A stretch of DNA of 27,078 bases from Deltaproteobacteria bacterium (GTDB lineage: Bacteria; Desulfobacterota; Desulfobacteria; Desulfobacterales; B30-G6): contig QMMS01000020.1 of NCBI GenBank assembly GCA_003647375.1, positions 1 to 27,078 of the forward strand, read 5' to 3'. Positions 1 to 7,457 of this stretch are shown here, in pieces. Every line of letters begins with the position of its first letter. Position 1 is the stretch's first letter. The notes beneath the pieces are model-generated. The model worked only from the letters and a program-made list of their open reading frames with translations. It had not been told where the DNA came from and made no database searches. Both the position numbers and the translations under genes were made by a program.

Positions 1-63
1 ATTTAACCCGGAGTAATAGCGTGCTATTTTGAGGAGTTAAATCATGCCGTCCAACGCCGATAT
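1..63 (+). repeat. Structured dispersed repeat, copy A
   Basis: Seen: an outer stem ATTTAA (1-6) pairs with TTAAAT (37-42). An inner stem AATAG (15-19) pairs with CTATT (24-28) around the tetraloop CGTG. Between the stems lies a symmetric internal loop, CCCGGAGT (7-14) facing TTGAGGAG (29-36). Nine bases after the outer stem comes a box CAACG-N2-GATAT (52-63). Copy B at 2172-2232 has the same architecture, loop sequences and spacing but different stem bases. Bases upstream of position 1 are missing, so the element may be longer. It could be a structured RNA or a mobile DNA hairpin; function unknown. Confidence 0.6.
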
Positions 64-156
64 CGCGGAAAAAGACCATTTGTGGATGGGCACTAGTTAC
101 AAATTATGACCGTTTGGCCAGCTATTAGTATAAAAAGTAACAATAAGCAAACCAGA

Positions 157-198
157 ATAAATTCGTTTCACGAATTTATAAAACACGACGTTGTCGCT
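157..198 (+). repeat. Hairpin repeat, copy C (10-bp stem, TTC loop)
   Basis: ATAAATTCGT (157-166) pairs perfectly with ACGAATTTAT (170-179) around the loop TTC. Six bases later comes CGACGTTGTCGCT (186-198), itself a small CGAC/GTCG hairpin. The same layout and spacing recur at 2033-2074. Here no gene end is visible next to it, although the window starts only 156 bases upstream. The rest of 1-297 shows no open gene; it holds this hairpin, copy A of the structured repeat, and the leader of the U32 gene. Confidence 0.6.
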
Positions 199-297
199 CC
201 TATGCAAAGTGATTTGATTTTGTCCCCGCACTGTAAGCAGCGAAGCAGAATTGAATTTTAACTTGTATATTTACCATCTGCCCCTTAAAGTAATTGA

Positions 298-1524
298 ATG
301 AAACATAAGACACACCCAAAACCGGAACTGCTGGCTCCCGCCGGAAATTTCGAAAAACTCGAGATCGCCATTCACTTTGGTGCGGATGCTGTCTATCTGG
401 CCGGAAAAGATTTCAGTTTGCGAAATTTTTCCGGAAATTTTACGATGGACGAGATGCAGCAAGCGATTATTTTTGCCCATGAAAACAAGGTCAAGGTGTA
501 TGTAGCCTGCAACACCTTCCCCCGCAACCACGAGCAGGAAGCCATCGCTGAATTTCTGTCATCTATAGGGAAGATTAATCCGGATGCCATCATTATTTCA
601 GACCCCGGCATCCTTGCCATGGCCAGGGAGCGGGTACCACAGACACCCATACACCTCAGCACCCAGGCCAACACCACCAATTACAATGCCGCCCGGTTCT
701 GGGAATCACAGGGTGTCAAAAGAGTGAATGTGGCCAGAGAATTAACCCTGCCGGAAATTGAAACCATCACCGAACGCACCAGTCTTGAGGTCGAAGCCTT
801 TGTGCACGGCGCCATGTGCATGGCCTATTCCGGGCGCTGTCTCCTGAGCAGTTTCATGGCGCTACGTGACAGCAATCGTGGAATGTGCTGCCATCCCTGC
901 CGGTTCCAATACGCCGTTGTGGAAGCGAAAAGGCCGGGGCAGTATTATGAACTATCCGAAGATACCAGTGGAACCTATATCTTCAATTCCAGGGACCTCT
1001 GCATGATCGAACATATCCCTGAAATGATTGCCACCGGCATTTCATCTTTGAAAATAGAGGGCCGCATGAAGGGCATCAACTATCTCTCCTCCGTGGTCAA
1101 GATCTACCGCGAAGCCATCGATGCCTATGCCCTCGATGCGGAAGCTTATCATGTACAACCGGAATGGATCGTAGAGCTCGCCAAGGTCAGTCACCGGGAA
1201 TACTGCACAGGGTTCTATCTGGGTGACCCGGAGCAGGTGTCCTCCAATATCGATGGCCGCATCAGCGCCGGGCTGCTATTTCTGGCCAAAGTTTTAAAAG
1301 CGAACGGGAACGGACAGATGGTGATTGATGTGCGCAACCAGCTGCGCAGGAATGACAAAATCGAAATAATCTCCGCCAGGGGCCCTGTCCGAACAGATAA
1401 CATCCTGAAAATTGTGAATGACGACAACCAGGAAGTGGATGTCGTCAACCCCGGCAGCCGGGCCGAGATCACTCTTGGAAGCGATGCTTCCCCCAACGAC
1501 ATTATCAGAAAGGTACCACTATGA
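298..1524 (+). CDS. Peptidase U32 family protein (TrhP/YegQ-like)
   Basis: The 408-residue product opens with PELLAPAGNFEKLEIAI and GADAVYLAG, the usual start of U32 proteins. It carries the family signature from E166 to S184 (EAFVHGAMC followed by SGRC and LLS). Cysteines C174, C181, C197, C198 and C201 form the cluster typical of the group. U32 members were first described as collagenase-like peptidases, but several (TrhP/YegQ, RlhA, UbiU/V) act in RNA or quinone hydroxylation, and the cysteines are thought to bind iron-sulfur. The length fits TrhP-like members that hydroxylate tRNA U34, which I infer but cannot prove. The ATG at 298 has only a weak ribosome site (AAAG about 8 bases upstream). 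Its TGA stop overlaps the next gene's ATG by 4 bases, so the two are probably co-translated. Confidence 0.9.
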   Translation: MKHKTHPKPELLAPAGNFEKLEIAIHFGADAVYLAGKDFSLRNFSGNFTMDEMQQAIIFAHENKVKVYVACNTFPRNHEQEAIAEFLSSIGKINPDAIIISDPGILAMARERVPQTPIHLSTQANTTNYNAARFWESQGVKRVNVARELTLPEIETITERTSLEVEAFVHGAMCMAYSGRCLLSSFMALRDSNRGMCCHPCRFQYAVVEAKRPGQYYELSEDTSGTYIFNSRDLCMIEHIPEMIATGISSLKIEGRMKGINYLSSVVKIYREAIDAYALDAEAYHVQPEWIVELAKVSHREYCTGFYLGDPEQVSSNIDGRISAGLLFLAKVLKANGNGQMVIDVRNQLRRNDKIEIISARGPVRTDNILKIVNDDNQEVDVVNPGSRAEITLGSDASPNDIIRKVPL

Positions 1525-2036
1525 AAGGATACCTCCAAGTCTACACCGGTAATGGGAAAGGCAAAACAACGGCCGCACTGGGACTTTCCCTGCGTGCAGC
1601 AGGGGCTGGTATGAAAGTTTACATTGCCCAGTTCCTCAAGCAGGGAGACTATAGCGAAATCAAAGCCCTGGAACGATTTTCAGATGCCATTGTTCTGGAG
1701 CAGTTCGGTCTTGGGCACTTCGTCAAAGGCCAACCCACCCAGGCGGAAATCGATGCCGCACGAGACGGTCTTGATAAAGCACGGCAACAACTCTCTTCAG
1801 GAGACTACGATATGGTTATCCTGGAAGAAGCCAATATTGCAGCGGCGGTCGGCCTTTTTTCCGTCAAAGACCTCATGGATGTTATCCAGAAAAGACCCGA
1901 TCACGTGGAACTGGTGATCACAGGAAGAAGTGCCGCGCCCGAGGTGATGGAAAAAGCAGACCTCGTGACGGAAATGAAGGCCGTCAAGCATTATTACGAC
2001 CAGGGTGTTCAGGCAAGAATAGGTATCGAAAAATAA
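1521..2036 (+). CDS. cobA: Cob(I)yrinic acid a,c-diamide adenosyltransferase (CobA/BtuR type)
   Basis: The 171-residue product has the family P-loop G10-NGKGKTT-17 right after the N-terminal strand, then FLKQGD and, further on, DMVILEEANIAAAVGLF and ELVITGRSAAPEVMEKADLVTEM. These match CobA/BtuR/CobO enzymes, which transfer the adenosyl group of ATP to the cobalt of reduced corrinoids in the cytoplasm. Length is normal (170-200 residues). The ATG lies inside the U32 gene's last codons (ATGA overlap), with AAAGG 8 bases upstream, so translation is coupled. No other cobalamin genes are in the window, so it may serve corrinoid salvage or be part of a scattered pathway. Its TAA stop (2034-2036) lies inside the stem of hairpin repeat D. 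Confidence 0.93.
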   Translation: MKGYLQVYTGNGKGKTTAALGLSLRAAGAGMKVYIAQFLKQGDYSEIKALERFSDAIVLEQFGLGHFVKGQPTQAEIDAARDGLDKARQQLSSGDYDMVILEEANIAAAVGLFSVKDLMDVIQKRPDHVELVITGRSAAPEVMEKADLVTEMKAVKHYYDQGVQARIGIEK

Positions 2037-2074
2037 ATTCGTAAAACGAATTTATGAGACGCGACGTTGTCGCT
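2033..2074 (+). repeat. Hairpin repeat, copy D, overlapping the cobA stop codon
   Basis: ATAAATTCGT (2033-2042) pairs perfectly with ACGAATTTAT (2046-2055) around AAA. After six bases comes CGACGTTGTCGCT (2062-2074). This is nearly identical to copy C at 157-198 (same arms, same 6-nt gap, same second box). The cobA stop codon is inside the 5' arm. There is no long T-run after the stem, so a simple intrinsic terminator is not obvious. Confidence 0.65.
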
Positions 2075-2133
2075 TTTAAGAGCAGATGATTGACATACCT
2101 TCCAGTATATATCCGCGATAGAAGTGGTTTCAG

Positions 2134-2238
2134 GCCGTTCAATTGAGTTCAAGATCAAGACGGGGCGAGATGTTCACCCGGAGAAATACTGTTGTATTTT
2201 GAGGATTGAACGGCTCACCACAACGAAGATATTGAGCC
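2134..2238 (+). repeat. Structured dispersed repeat, copy B
   Basis: The core repeats copy A: outer stem GTTCA (2172-2176) with TGAAC (2207-2211), internal loop CCCGGAGA (2177-2184) facing TTGAGGAT (2199-2206), inner stem AATAC (2185-2189) with GTATT (2194-2198), tetraloop TGTT, then CAACG-N2-GATAT (2221-2232) after the same 9-nt gap. A further stem GGCTCA (2212-2217) with TGAGCC (2233-2238) encloses that box. A competing 10-bp pairing is possible between GCCGTTCAAT (2134-2143) and ATTGAACGGC (2205-2214). It lies between the convergent cobA and outer-membrane protein genes. Confidence 0.6.
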
Positions 2239-2262
2239 CAAGGGGATGGCATGAAATCATTT

Positions 2263-3015
2263 CTAGAAGCTGATGGTAAGTGCTCCGTAGGGCCCGGCCG
2301 TGGTAAAATTAGATTCCAGGTCATCCACATCCACATCAACGGCAAAGCTCCGGTATCCGGCATGGATACCTACAAATGGAAACGGAGTGTAGGAGATGTC
2401 CCCCAGGAATTCCACCACACTATTACCGCTGTAACCGATACCGGTCACCTGGAATCGTGCTTCGATGATGTCTGCCAGGATGCCGATGTGTAGGTTGGCG
2501 CCAACCATGGGGATCGGGCCGGAAATATCAACCTCTTCACTCTCACCGCTCCCCTCCACCTTGGCCGAGGTGATATCGAGGTACTTCACCTTTCCCACGA
2601 GTCCCAGAGAAGTGCCGGCCAGAATATTTTCAAGATCGATGGCATCCCACTGGTAGGCGAAGTCCATGACCCTGTATTCGAGTTTGCTTTTCACGTTGGT
2701 ACCGGCATCAAATTTACTACCACCAAATTTAATCTCCTGGTTTATCCTTTCACTGCCACTGTAGTCAGCCTTGTAATAGGTAAATATCAGGTGGTGGGCG
2801 CCAAAGCCGGCGAATATTTCAACCATGGGGTATGATTCCGAATCCATCCCGAGATCGTCGTCCAGATCGAGAGTGTCCTCGGATTCGTAATTGATATCCC
2901 CATCCAGGTCCGGCATCCAGTAGTATCCCCGGACACCCAACTCAAACGCAGCCGAGGGCGCTGCTGCAAACACAAAACATACCGTCACACCCAGTAATAT
3001 CCATTTTCTGGACAT
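2263..3015 (-). CDS. Outer-membrane beta-barrel protein, function unknown
   Basis: The 250-residue product has a clear signal peptide: SRK, a hydrophobic run WILLGVTVCFVFAAAP, and a likely cut after SAAF or SAA near residue 23. The mature part alternates polar and hydrophobic residues in strand-like stretches (FELGVRGYYWMP, HHLIFTYYKADYSG, SKLEYRVMDFAYQW, EARFQVTGIGYSG) and ends in ALTISF with a C-terminal phenylalanine, the usual signal for the BAM complex. It is probably an 8- to 10-strand barrel. An acidic patch (DDDLGMDSES) could bind cations. The start has an excellent site, AAAGGAGG 7 bases before ATG. It lies downstream of feoB on the same strand, but hairpin E and 119 bases separate them, so a shared role in iron uptake is only a guess. 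Confidence 0.8.
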   Translation of the reverse strand: MSRKWILLGVTVCFVFAAAPSAAFELGVRGYYWMPDLDGDINYESEDTLDLDDDLGMDSESYPMVEIFAGFGAHHLIFTYYKADYSGSERINQEIKFGGSKFDAGTNVKSKLEYRVMDFAYQWDAIDLENILAGTSLGLVGKVKYLDITSAKVEGSGESEEVDISGPIPMVGANLHIGILADIIEARFQVTGIGYSGNSVVEFLGDISYTPFPFVGIHAGYRSFAVDVDVDDLESNFTTAGPYGALTISF

Positions 3016-3111
3016 ATCAATTCCTCCTTTATCGCACTGCTATCAAGTTTAACAAAGGTGGTTTTATGTTCCAAGATAGAGAATATTAACAAAGGGGCCG
3101 TTGGATGTCAA

Positions 3112-3136
3112 AATAAATTTATTTCATAAATTTATT
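3112..3136. repeat. Hairpin repeat, copy E, overlapping the feoB stop codon
   Basis: An 11-bp perfect stem, AATAAATTTAT (3112-3122) with ATAAATTTATT (3126-3136), has the loop TTC on the plus strand, the same loop as copy C. On the minus strand it covers the feoB stop codon (3135-3137) and is followed by TTTTGACA, so it may act as a weak terminator for feoAB. Confidence 0.6.
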
Positions 3137-5318
3137 AAGCAAGGCCGAACAGTTTTCCACCCTGGTAAACCAGAAAAGACATGATCCAGGCCACCGATGT
3201 CGTGTAGACGATGCTGAAGAACATCCAACCCATGGAACGGGTCTCTCGCCGAATTGCAGCAACCGTGGCAAGGCAAGGGAGATAAAGAAGCACGAAGACC
3301 ATCATCGCAAAGGCCGACAGGGGTGTAAAATTGGATGCCAAAAGAGCATTTTTAAGGGCATCGGGATCCGAGGCATCGTCTGCGGCATACAAAACCCCGA
3401 GGGTACTGACCACGATCTCTTTGGCGACAAAACCGGTCAGAAGAGCCACCCCACCTTTCCAGTCGATACCGAGGGGCTGAAAAAAAGGTGCGATGGTCGT
3501 ACCGATACGGCCCATATAAGATTTTTTCGCCCTTTCAGCAGCCTGGGCCATTTTCAACTGCTGAATCTCCTGATTTTTTTTCCCTTGAATTTTTGCCGCC
3601 AACTCCGTGCCCGGGGTCGGCTGAAAAGATTGATAAGCCTGCTCAATTCTTTCGATCTCTGCATCATAGTCCATGGTAAAAGAGATCTGCCGCGGGAATG
3701 CTGTCAGACACCAGACCACCACCGACCCCACAAGAATAATCCCTCCCATTTTTCTCAAAAACATCTTGCTGCGATCCCACATGTGAATCATGAGGCTCTT
3801 GAGCATCGGCACCCGATAGGGCGGGAGTTCCATAACAAACGGCGCATCAGCACCCTTTAGCAGCACAGAGCGGAACAGCCTTCCGGTAACTATGGAGAGG
3901 ACAATTCCCAAAAGGTATATGAGAAAAATGACGCTCCCGGCACGCGGACCGAAAAATGCGCCCGCCAGGACGATATAGATGGGCAGTTTTGCAGAACACG
4001 ACATAAAGGGTGTAATCAGGATGGTCAGGATTCGGTCCTTTTCACTTTCCAGTGTTCGGGCAGCCATAATCGCCGGAACGTTACAGCCGAATCCCATCAG
4101 CATGGGAATAAAGGACTTGCCGTGCAGGCCGATGAGATGCATGATCTTGTCCATCAGAAAAGCAGCCCTGGACATGTATCCGGTATCTTCGAAAAGAGCG
4201 ATACAGAAGAAAAGAATCAGGATGTTAGGCAAAAATATGATGACACTGCCCACACCGGCGATCACCCCATCCAAGAGCAGGTCCTTTATCAGGGAATCAG
4301 GAATGACGCTGCCCACAATCATGGAAAAACCGCCGATACCGGCCTTTATCCACTCCATGGGGTATCCGCCAAAGGTGAAGGTCGACTGGAACATGATCCA
4401 GATAAACAGAATGAAGATGGGGAATCCCACAAACCTGTTGGTCAGTACCAGGTCGATGTTTCGGGAAATGTCCACACGATGCTGAACCGCTGTGGTATGC
4501 ACTTCCTTGACAATCCCGGCAATAAAACCATAACGTTCGTCCGTGGTCAGAATTTCCGGCTCTTCATCAAACAGGCCCATGAGGGTTTCCCGCTGTAATT
4601 GAACCGCTTCAAATACCCGTCTGCCCTCGCTGCCCGCGAACTGCTGGATCCTTTCTTTGACGATGGTGTCATCTTCGATTAATTTGATGGACGTCCACCT
4701 GGTATTATAAGGGAGTGTCGAACCAAGGTCAGCCGTCAGGACCGATTCTACCTCCTTGATCGCTTTTTCAATGTCTGACCGATACCGGACCCTTCTTTTC
4801 TGGGCGGTCACACAGTCGGATTCAGACAATTCGATGGCAGCCTTGAGCAGTTCATCGATGCCATCGTTCTTATTGCCCACCGTAAAAAGAACCGGCACAT
4901 CCAGAAGTTCCGATAATTTTGCTGCATTGATTTTGATGCCCCGTGATCTTGAAACGTCCGCCATGTTGAGGCAAAAAACCACCTTGCAATCCAACTCTCG
5001 AATCTGGGTTGCAAGGTAAAGACTCCTTTCAAGATTTGAAGAATCGATAATGACCACAACAACATCCGGAGATTCTTCGAGAATAAAGTCCCTGGCGATG
5101 ATTTCTTCAATGGAAAACGGTGTGAGGCTGTATGTACCCGGAAGATCGACAATTCTGAGTTCATATCCATGCTTCCGGATGGTTCCCTCTTTTTTTTCTA
5201 CCGTTACACCCGGCCAGTTTCCAACTTTCTGACGGGTTCCCGTAATATGGTTGAAAATGGAGGTTTTGCCGGCATTGGGGTTTCCGGAAAGGGCGATGGT
5301 AATTGATTTCTGAGGCAT
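3135..5318 (-). CDS. feoB: Ferrous iron transport protein B (FeoB)
   Basis: FeoB is the inner-membrane channel for Fe(II) with a cytoplasmic GTPase domain. The 727-residue product shows G1 GNPNAGKTS at residues 12-20, VGNWPGVTVEKKEG, G3 DLPGTYSL and G4 NMAD. A long polytopic membrane part follows with the gate motifs MGFGCNVPAIMAARTLE, PFMSCSAKLPIY and GFVAKEIVVSTLGVLY. Between the two membrane halves is a charged insert of about 70 residues (DAEIERIEQAYQ onward). I chose the ATG at 5318 because AAGGTG stands 6 bases upstream and the family begins right there; the frame is open further upstream to 5438, but that extension is basic, overlaps feoA and does not look like FeoB. feoA lies 70 bases upstream on the same strand. 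Confidence 0.97.
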   Translation of the reverse strand: MPQKSITIALSGNPNAGKTSIFNHITGTRQKVGNWPGVTVEKKEGTIRKHGYELRIVDLPGTYSLTPFSIEEIIARDFILEESPDVVVVIIDSSNLERSLYLATQIRELDCKVVFCLNMADVSRSRGIKINAAKLSELLDVPVLFTVGNKNDGIDELLKAAIELSESDCVTAQKRRVRYRSDIEKAIKEVESVLTADLGSTLPYNTRWTSIKLIEDDTIVKERIQQFAGSEGRRVFEAVQLQRETLMGLFDEEPEILTTDERYGFIAGIVKEVHTTAVQHRVDISRNIDLVLTNRFVGFPIFILFIWIMFQSTFTFGGYPMEWIKAGIGGFSMIVGSVIPDSLIKDLLLDGVIAGVGSVIIFLPNILILFFCIALFEDTGYMSRAAFLMDKIMHLIGLHGKSFIPMLMGFGCNVPAIMAARTLESEKDRILTILITPFMSCSAKLPIYIVLAGAFFGPRAGSVIFLIYLLGIVLSIVTGRLFRSVLLKGADAPFVMELPPYRVPMLKSLMIHMWDRSKMFLRKMGGIILVGSVVVWCLTAFPRQISFTMDYDAEIERIEQAYQSFQPTPGTELAAKIQGKKNQEIQQLKMAQAAERAKKSYMGRIGTTIAPFFQPLGIDWKGGVALLTGFVAKEIVVSTLGVLYAADDASDPDALKNALLASNFTPLSAFAMMVFVLLYLPCLATVAAIRRETRSMGWMFFSIVYTTSVAWIMSFLVYQGGKLFGLA

Positions 5319-5388
5319 GGTTGGCACCTTATTTAAAGTCTCGGAAACTCTACAGTCCATTATTCCAATAGGAGCGAACTCCTTGAGT

Positions 5389-5628
5389 TCATTCAACAGA
5401 CGATTCCATTTTCTCCACCGTAATCTGAGAAGCCTCATTGACCCTCAGGGATAAATGGTATCCTTTCACGATCAATTCTATGGGGTCTTTCAAGGGGGCG
5501 TATTTTTCCACATATATCTCTGAATTCTGGAGGAGGCCCATTTCAAGAATTCTTCGGCGAAGAGCACCGTTTCCCCCGATCCGTTTGATTTTCGCCGTTT
5601 CTCCTTCTTTCATGTCACTAAGCAGCAT
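5389..5628 (-). CDS. feoA: Ferrous iron transport protein A (FeoA)
   Basis: The 79-residue product is a single SH3-like FeoA domain: LSDMKEGETAKIKRI, then GGNGALRRRILEMGLLQNSEI, YVEKYAPLKDPIELIVKGYHLSLR and a short tail. The G-x-L-R-R-R-x-x-x-M-G-L core is the family hallmark. FeoA is a small cytoplasmic protein that assists FeoB. It is the first gene of a feoAB pair. The ATG at 5628 has AAAGAGA 8 bases upstream; an internal ATG at 5613 is also possible and would remove five residues. Confidence 0.95.
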   Translation of the reverse strand: MLLSDMKEGETAKIKRIGGNGALRRRILEMGLLQNSEIYVEKYAPLKDPIELIVKGYHLSLRVNEASQITVEKMESSVE

Positions 5629-5719
5629 TTATAAGTCTCTTTCACCTTGTATGATGTTTTATTTAAACCTACTATTTCCATTTCGCAGATATGTAACAAC
5701 AAGACTAATGCCCCAGTGG

Positions 5720-5784
5720 ATTGATGTCAATAATCAGAGGACACAACCTGTGAAATAAAAATTGAACCCGACATCAATTTGATG
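5720..5784. promoter_or_regulatory. Paired palindromes in the feoA / phosphatase divergent region
   Basis: Two palindromes lie between feoA and the phosphatase-like gene: ATTGA-TG-TCAAT (5720-5731) and CATCAA-T-TTGATG (5772-5784). Their halves also form a 9-bp inverted repeat, ATTGATGTC (5720-5728) with GACATCAAT (5770-5778). This is a plausible binding site for a dimeric repressor controlling feoAB, but it does not match the Fur consensus well enough for me to name the regulator. The rest of 5629-5874 holds no gene I can support. Confidence 0.3.
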
Positions 5785-5806
5785 GTATGTGCAATGAATT
5801 CGTTTC

Positions 5807-5839
5807 TTGAATCCTGGAATCCTGGATCCCTTGGACCCT
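5807..5839 (+). repeat. Short dispersed repeat (TTGAATCCTGGAATCC)
   Basis: TTGAATCCTGGAATCC at 5807-5822, continuing as TGGATCCCTTGGACCC, is the exact reverse complement of 14081-14096 at the 3' end of the RND pump gene. It is made of degenerate TTGAACCC/TGGAATCC words and sits just before the phosphatase-like gene. Confidence 0.45.
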
Positions 5840-5874
5840 TTCTCCCAACTAATTGGGTTACCCTGGAGGCGCTT

Positions 5875-7104
5875 GTGTTGAACTTAAAACGGATGATTCT
5901 CCTCATTCTGATCCTGTTTCTGATCTTCCAGGCCACTGGAAAGGCTGGTGGAACATTTGCAGCCGGTCTTGAGACGCCAAAAATCGTTATTATAGAATTC
6001 CACTGACTGAATAAAGACATTATTCAGAACAATCTGGCATCCTTGCCTCACTTCAAGGAGCTCATCCAGGGCGCCGGGGGCAAACAGAACTATATCCATC
6101 TCTCCAACGTCTTTACCACCATACCCGCCGCATCCGTGCCCGCTTGTACGTCCATGTATACAGGCCTGCACCCTCAGAATACCGGTGTGGTGTCCACCAT
6201 ATGGTTCGACCGCAGATCCACGAAGGTACGCACCATGATCTCCTATGGCCAGCAGCGCATCAATCACATTCTGACCCAAAATAACGTGAAGACCCTTTTC
6301 GAGTACGTGGGCGCTGCCGGGAAAACATCCCTGAGCGCCATGCTGATGATCGACAAAGGGACGGACTGGTCCATCAAGATTGAAAAACATATCGCGGATA
6401 CCGTCGTTGCAGCGTGTTTGAAACCAGGATTTAATCTGCCGGGACTCTCCATTAGCCATCATCGTTCAGAGGCAGTTGTCATGCCGGGCGCCTGCACCAA
6501 GGAGATTTACCTCAAGAACCGCCACACCGAAAACTGGCTTCACCCGCCTGGACTGCTCACGGATGTCAAGCCGGCCATCGATCTTTTGATGGATGATGAC
6601 ACCATTCAAGATTGTGTCAACGCAATGGTCATCCGACAATATCCCGGAGAAAGAAATGAAGGGATTGTCGAAAACGACGCCTGGTGGGGATTTGACCGGC
6701 AATCCTACCAAAACGGGCCCAGGTCGGACAGCTCGTTTTTAAAAGCACTCCTGCCACTAAAAGCCGGGTTACATCAGTTTGAACTCAAAGACTATATCTC
6801 GGAAGGTCTCACCCGTCAGTACACACGGGAAACAACGCCTGATATCAAACTCATCAACAAAAAAGGGTATTATTTTGAGGTGGATTTTACAAAGTACGGC
6901 CATCATGGAAGCTATTATCCGGAAGACACGGTTTTATCGTTTTGGATTGCGGGACCTGGTTTGAAAACAATTATTCCCGAACGCCATACCATTGCATCCG
7001 CCACATCTACCCTGGACTTGATCCCCATGGTTGCCTATCTTCTGGGTATGCAGCAGCCTGTGGGCATCGATGGCAGGAACCCACTGGCCGGGTTGAAACC
7101 CTAG
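5875..7104 (+). pseudogene. Alkaline-phosphatase-superfamily protein, frame interrupted by in-frame TGA
   Basis: From GTG 5875 (or TTG 5878), with GGAGG 5-8 bases upstream, the frame encodes a signal peptide (KRMILLILILFLIFQATGKA) and the first strand PKIVIIEFH. It then hits TGA at 6004-6006 and continues in the same frame as LNKDIIQNNLASLPHFKELI. Family members have a metal-binding Asp-Gly at this point; here it reads His-stop. Downstream, open from 6043, are the nucleophile region TTIPAASVPACTSMYTG (Ser about residue 87 of the full frame), GHHGSYYPEDTVLSFWIAGPG and IDGRNPL. I could not find the usual D-x-x-x-H and D-H-G metal motifs, so activity is doubtful. Most likely this is a decaying gene; a UGA-recoding event is the alternative because a perfect hairpin follows the TGA. 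It converges on and overlaps the His-rich gene by 4 bases. Confidence 0.6.
6007..6027 (+). other. Perfect 8-bp hairpin immediately after the in-frame TGA
   Basis: CTGAATAA (6007-6014) pairs with TTATTCAG (6020-6027) around the loop AGACA. It begins at the base directly after the TGA at 6004-6006. Bacterial selenocysteine-insertion hairpins usually lie further downstream, with the loop about 16-37 bases from the UGA; here the loop starts after 8 bases. It has no T-run, so it is not a good terminator either. Confidence 0.4.
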
Positions 7105-7370
7105 TGAATAATGCTGAGAGCCTCTTTGATTTTTTCGTCGATGCCCCGGGTAATGTCGCCGATTTCATCAATCAGGACACCCACTTGGGACAGATCGTTC
7201 GTCCTGGCCCGTTCCGCCCATTCCCGGTAAGTATGAGCGTGGTCCTGGTTATGTTTCAGCCAATGCTCGAGCAACTTGATCAATTTCTCCTCAAATGTTA
7301 AATCACTCTTCACATCGTGAGGATGGTCATGATGGTCATGGTGCTCATGGTGCTCATGGTGGTGTGTCAT
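7101..7370 (-). CDS. Small protein with histidine-rich N-terminus, probable metal binder
   Basis: The 89-residue product starts with a tail of 11 histidines in the first 18 residues, mixed with Asp and Glu. A predicted all-helical part follows: LTFEEKLIKLLEHWLKHNQDHAHTYREWAERA and a second helix VGVLIDEIGDITRGIDEKIKEAL. His-rich tails of this kind occur on nickel, zinc or iron handling proteins. No signal peptide is visible, so it is probably cytoplasmic. The ATG has AAGGA 8 bases upstream. It is near feoAB but in a separate, convergent unit, so a link to iron is inference. I do not recognise a named family with certainty. Confidence 0.8.
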   Translation of the reverse strand: MTHHHEHHEHHDHHDHPHDVKSDLTFEEKLIKLLEHWLKHNQDHAHTYREWAERARTNDLSQVGVLIDEIGDITRGIDEKIKEALSIIH

Positions 7371-7457
7371 GGGTATGTCCTTTTTTTTCAGGTCTGTTTA
7401 TAGTAACCTGACACTTTGTATTTAATAACAAGGGAATCATAAGTCAAGCGACCTTCA

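Noticed and set aside
2251..2493. 80-residue plus-strand frame over the outer-membrane protein gene
   Set aside because: It runs against the well-supported minus-strand gene with signal peptide and C-terminal Phe, and shows no motif.
5319..5438. 40-residue N-terminal extension of FeoB
   Set aside because: It is basic, overlaps feoA, is unlike FeoB N-termini, and a good ribosome site precedes the ATG at 5318.
6004..6027. Firm call of a selenocysteine codon with its insertion element
   Set aside because: The hairpin starts directly after TGA, closer than known bacterial elements, and homologues are not known to carry Sec or Cys at this place; kept only as a hypothesis.
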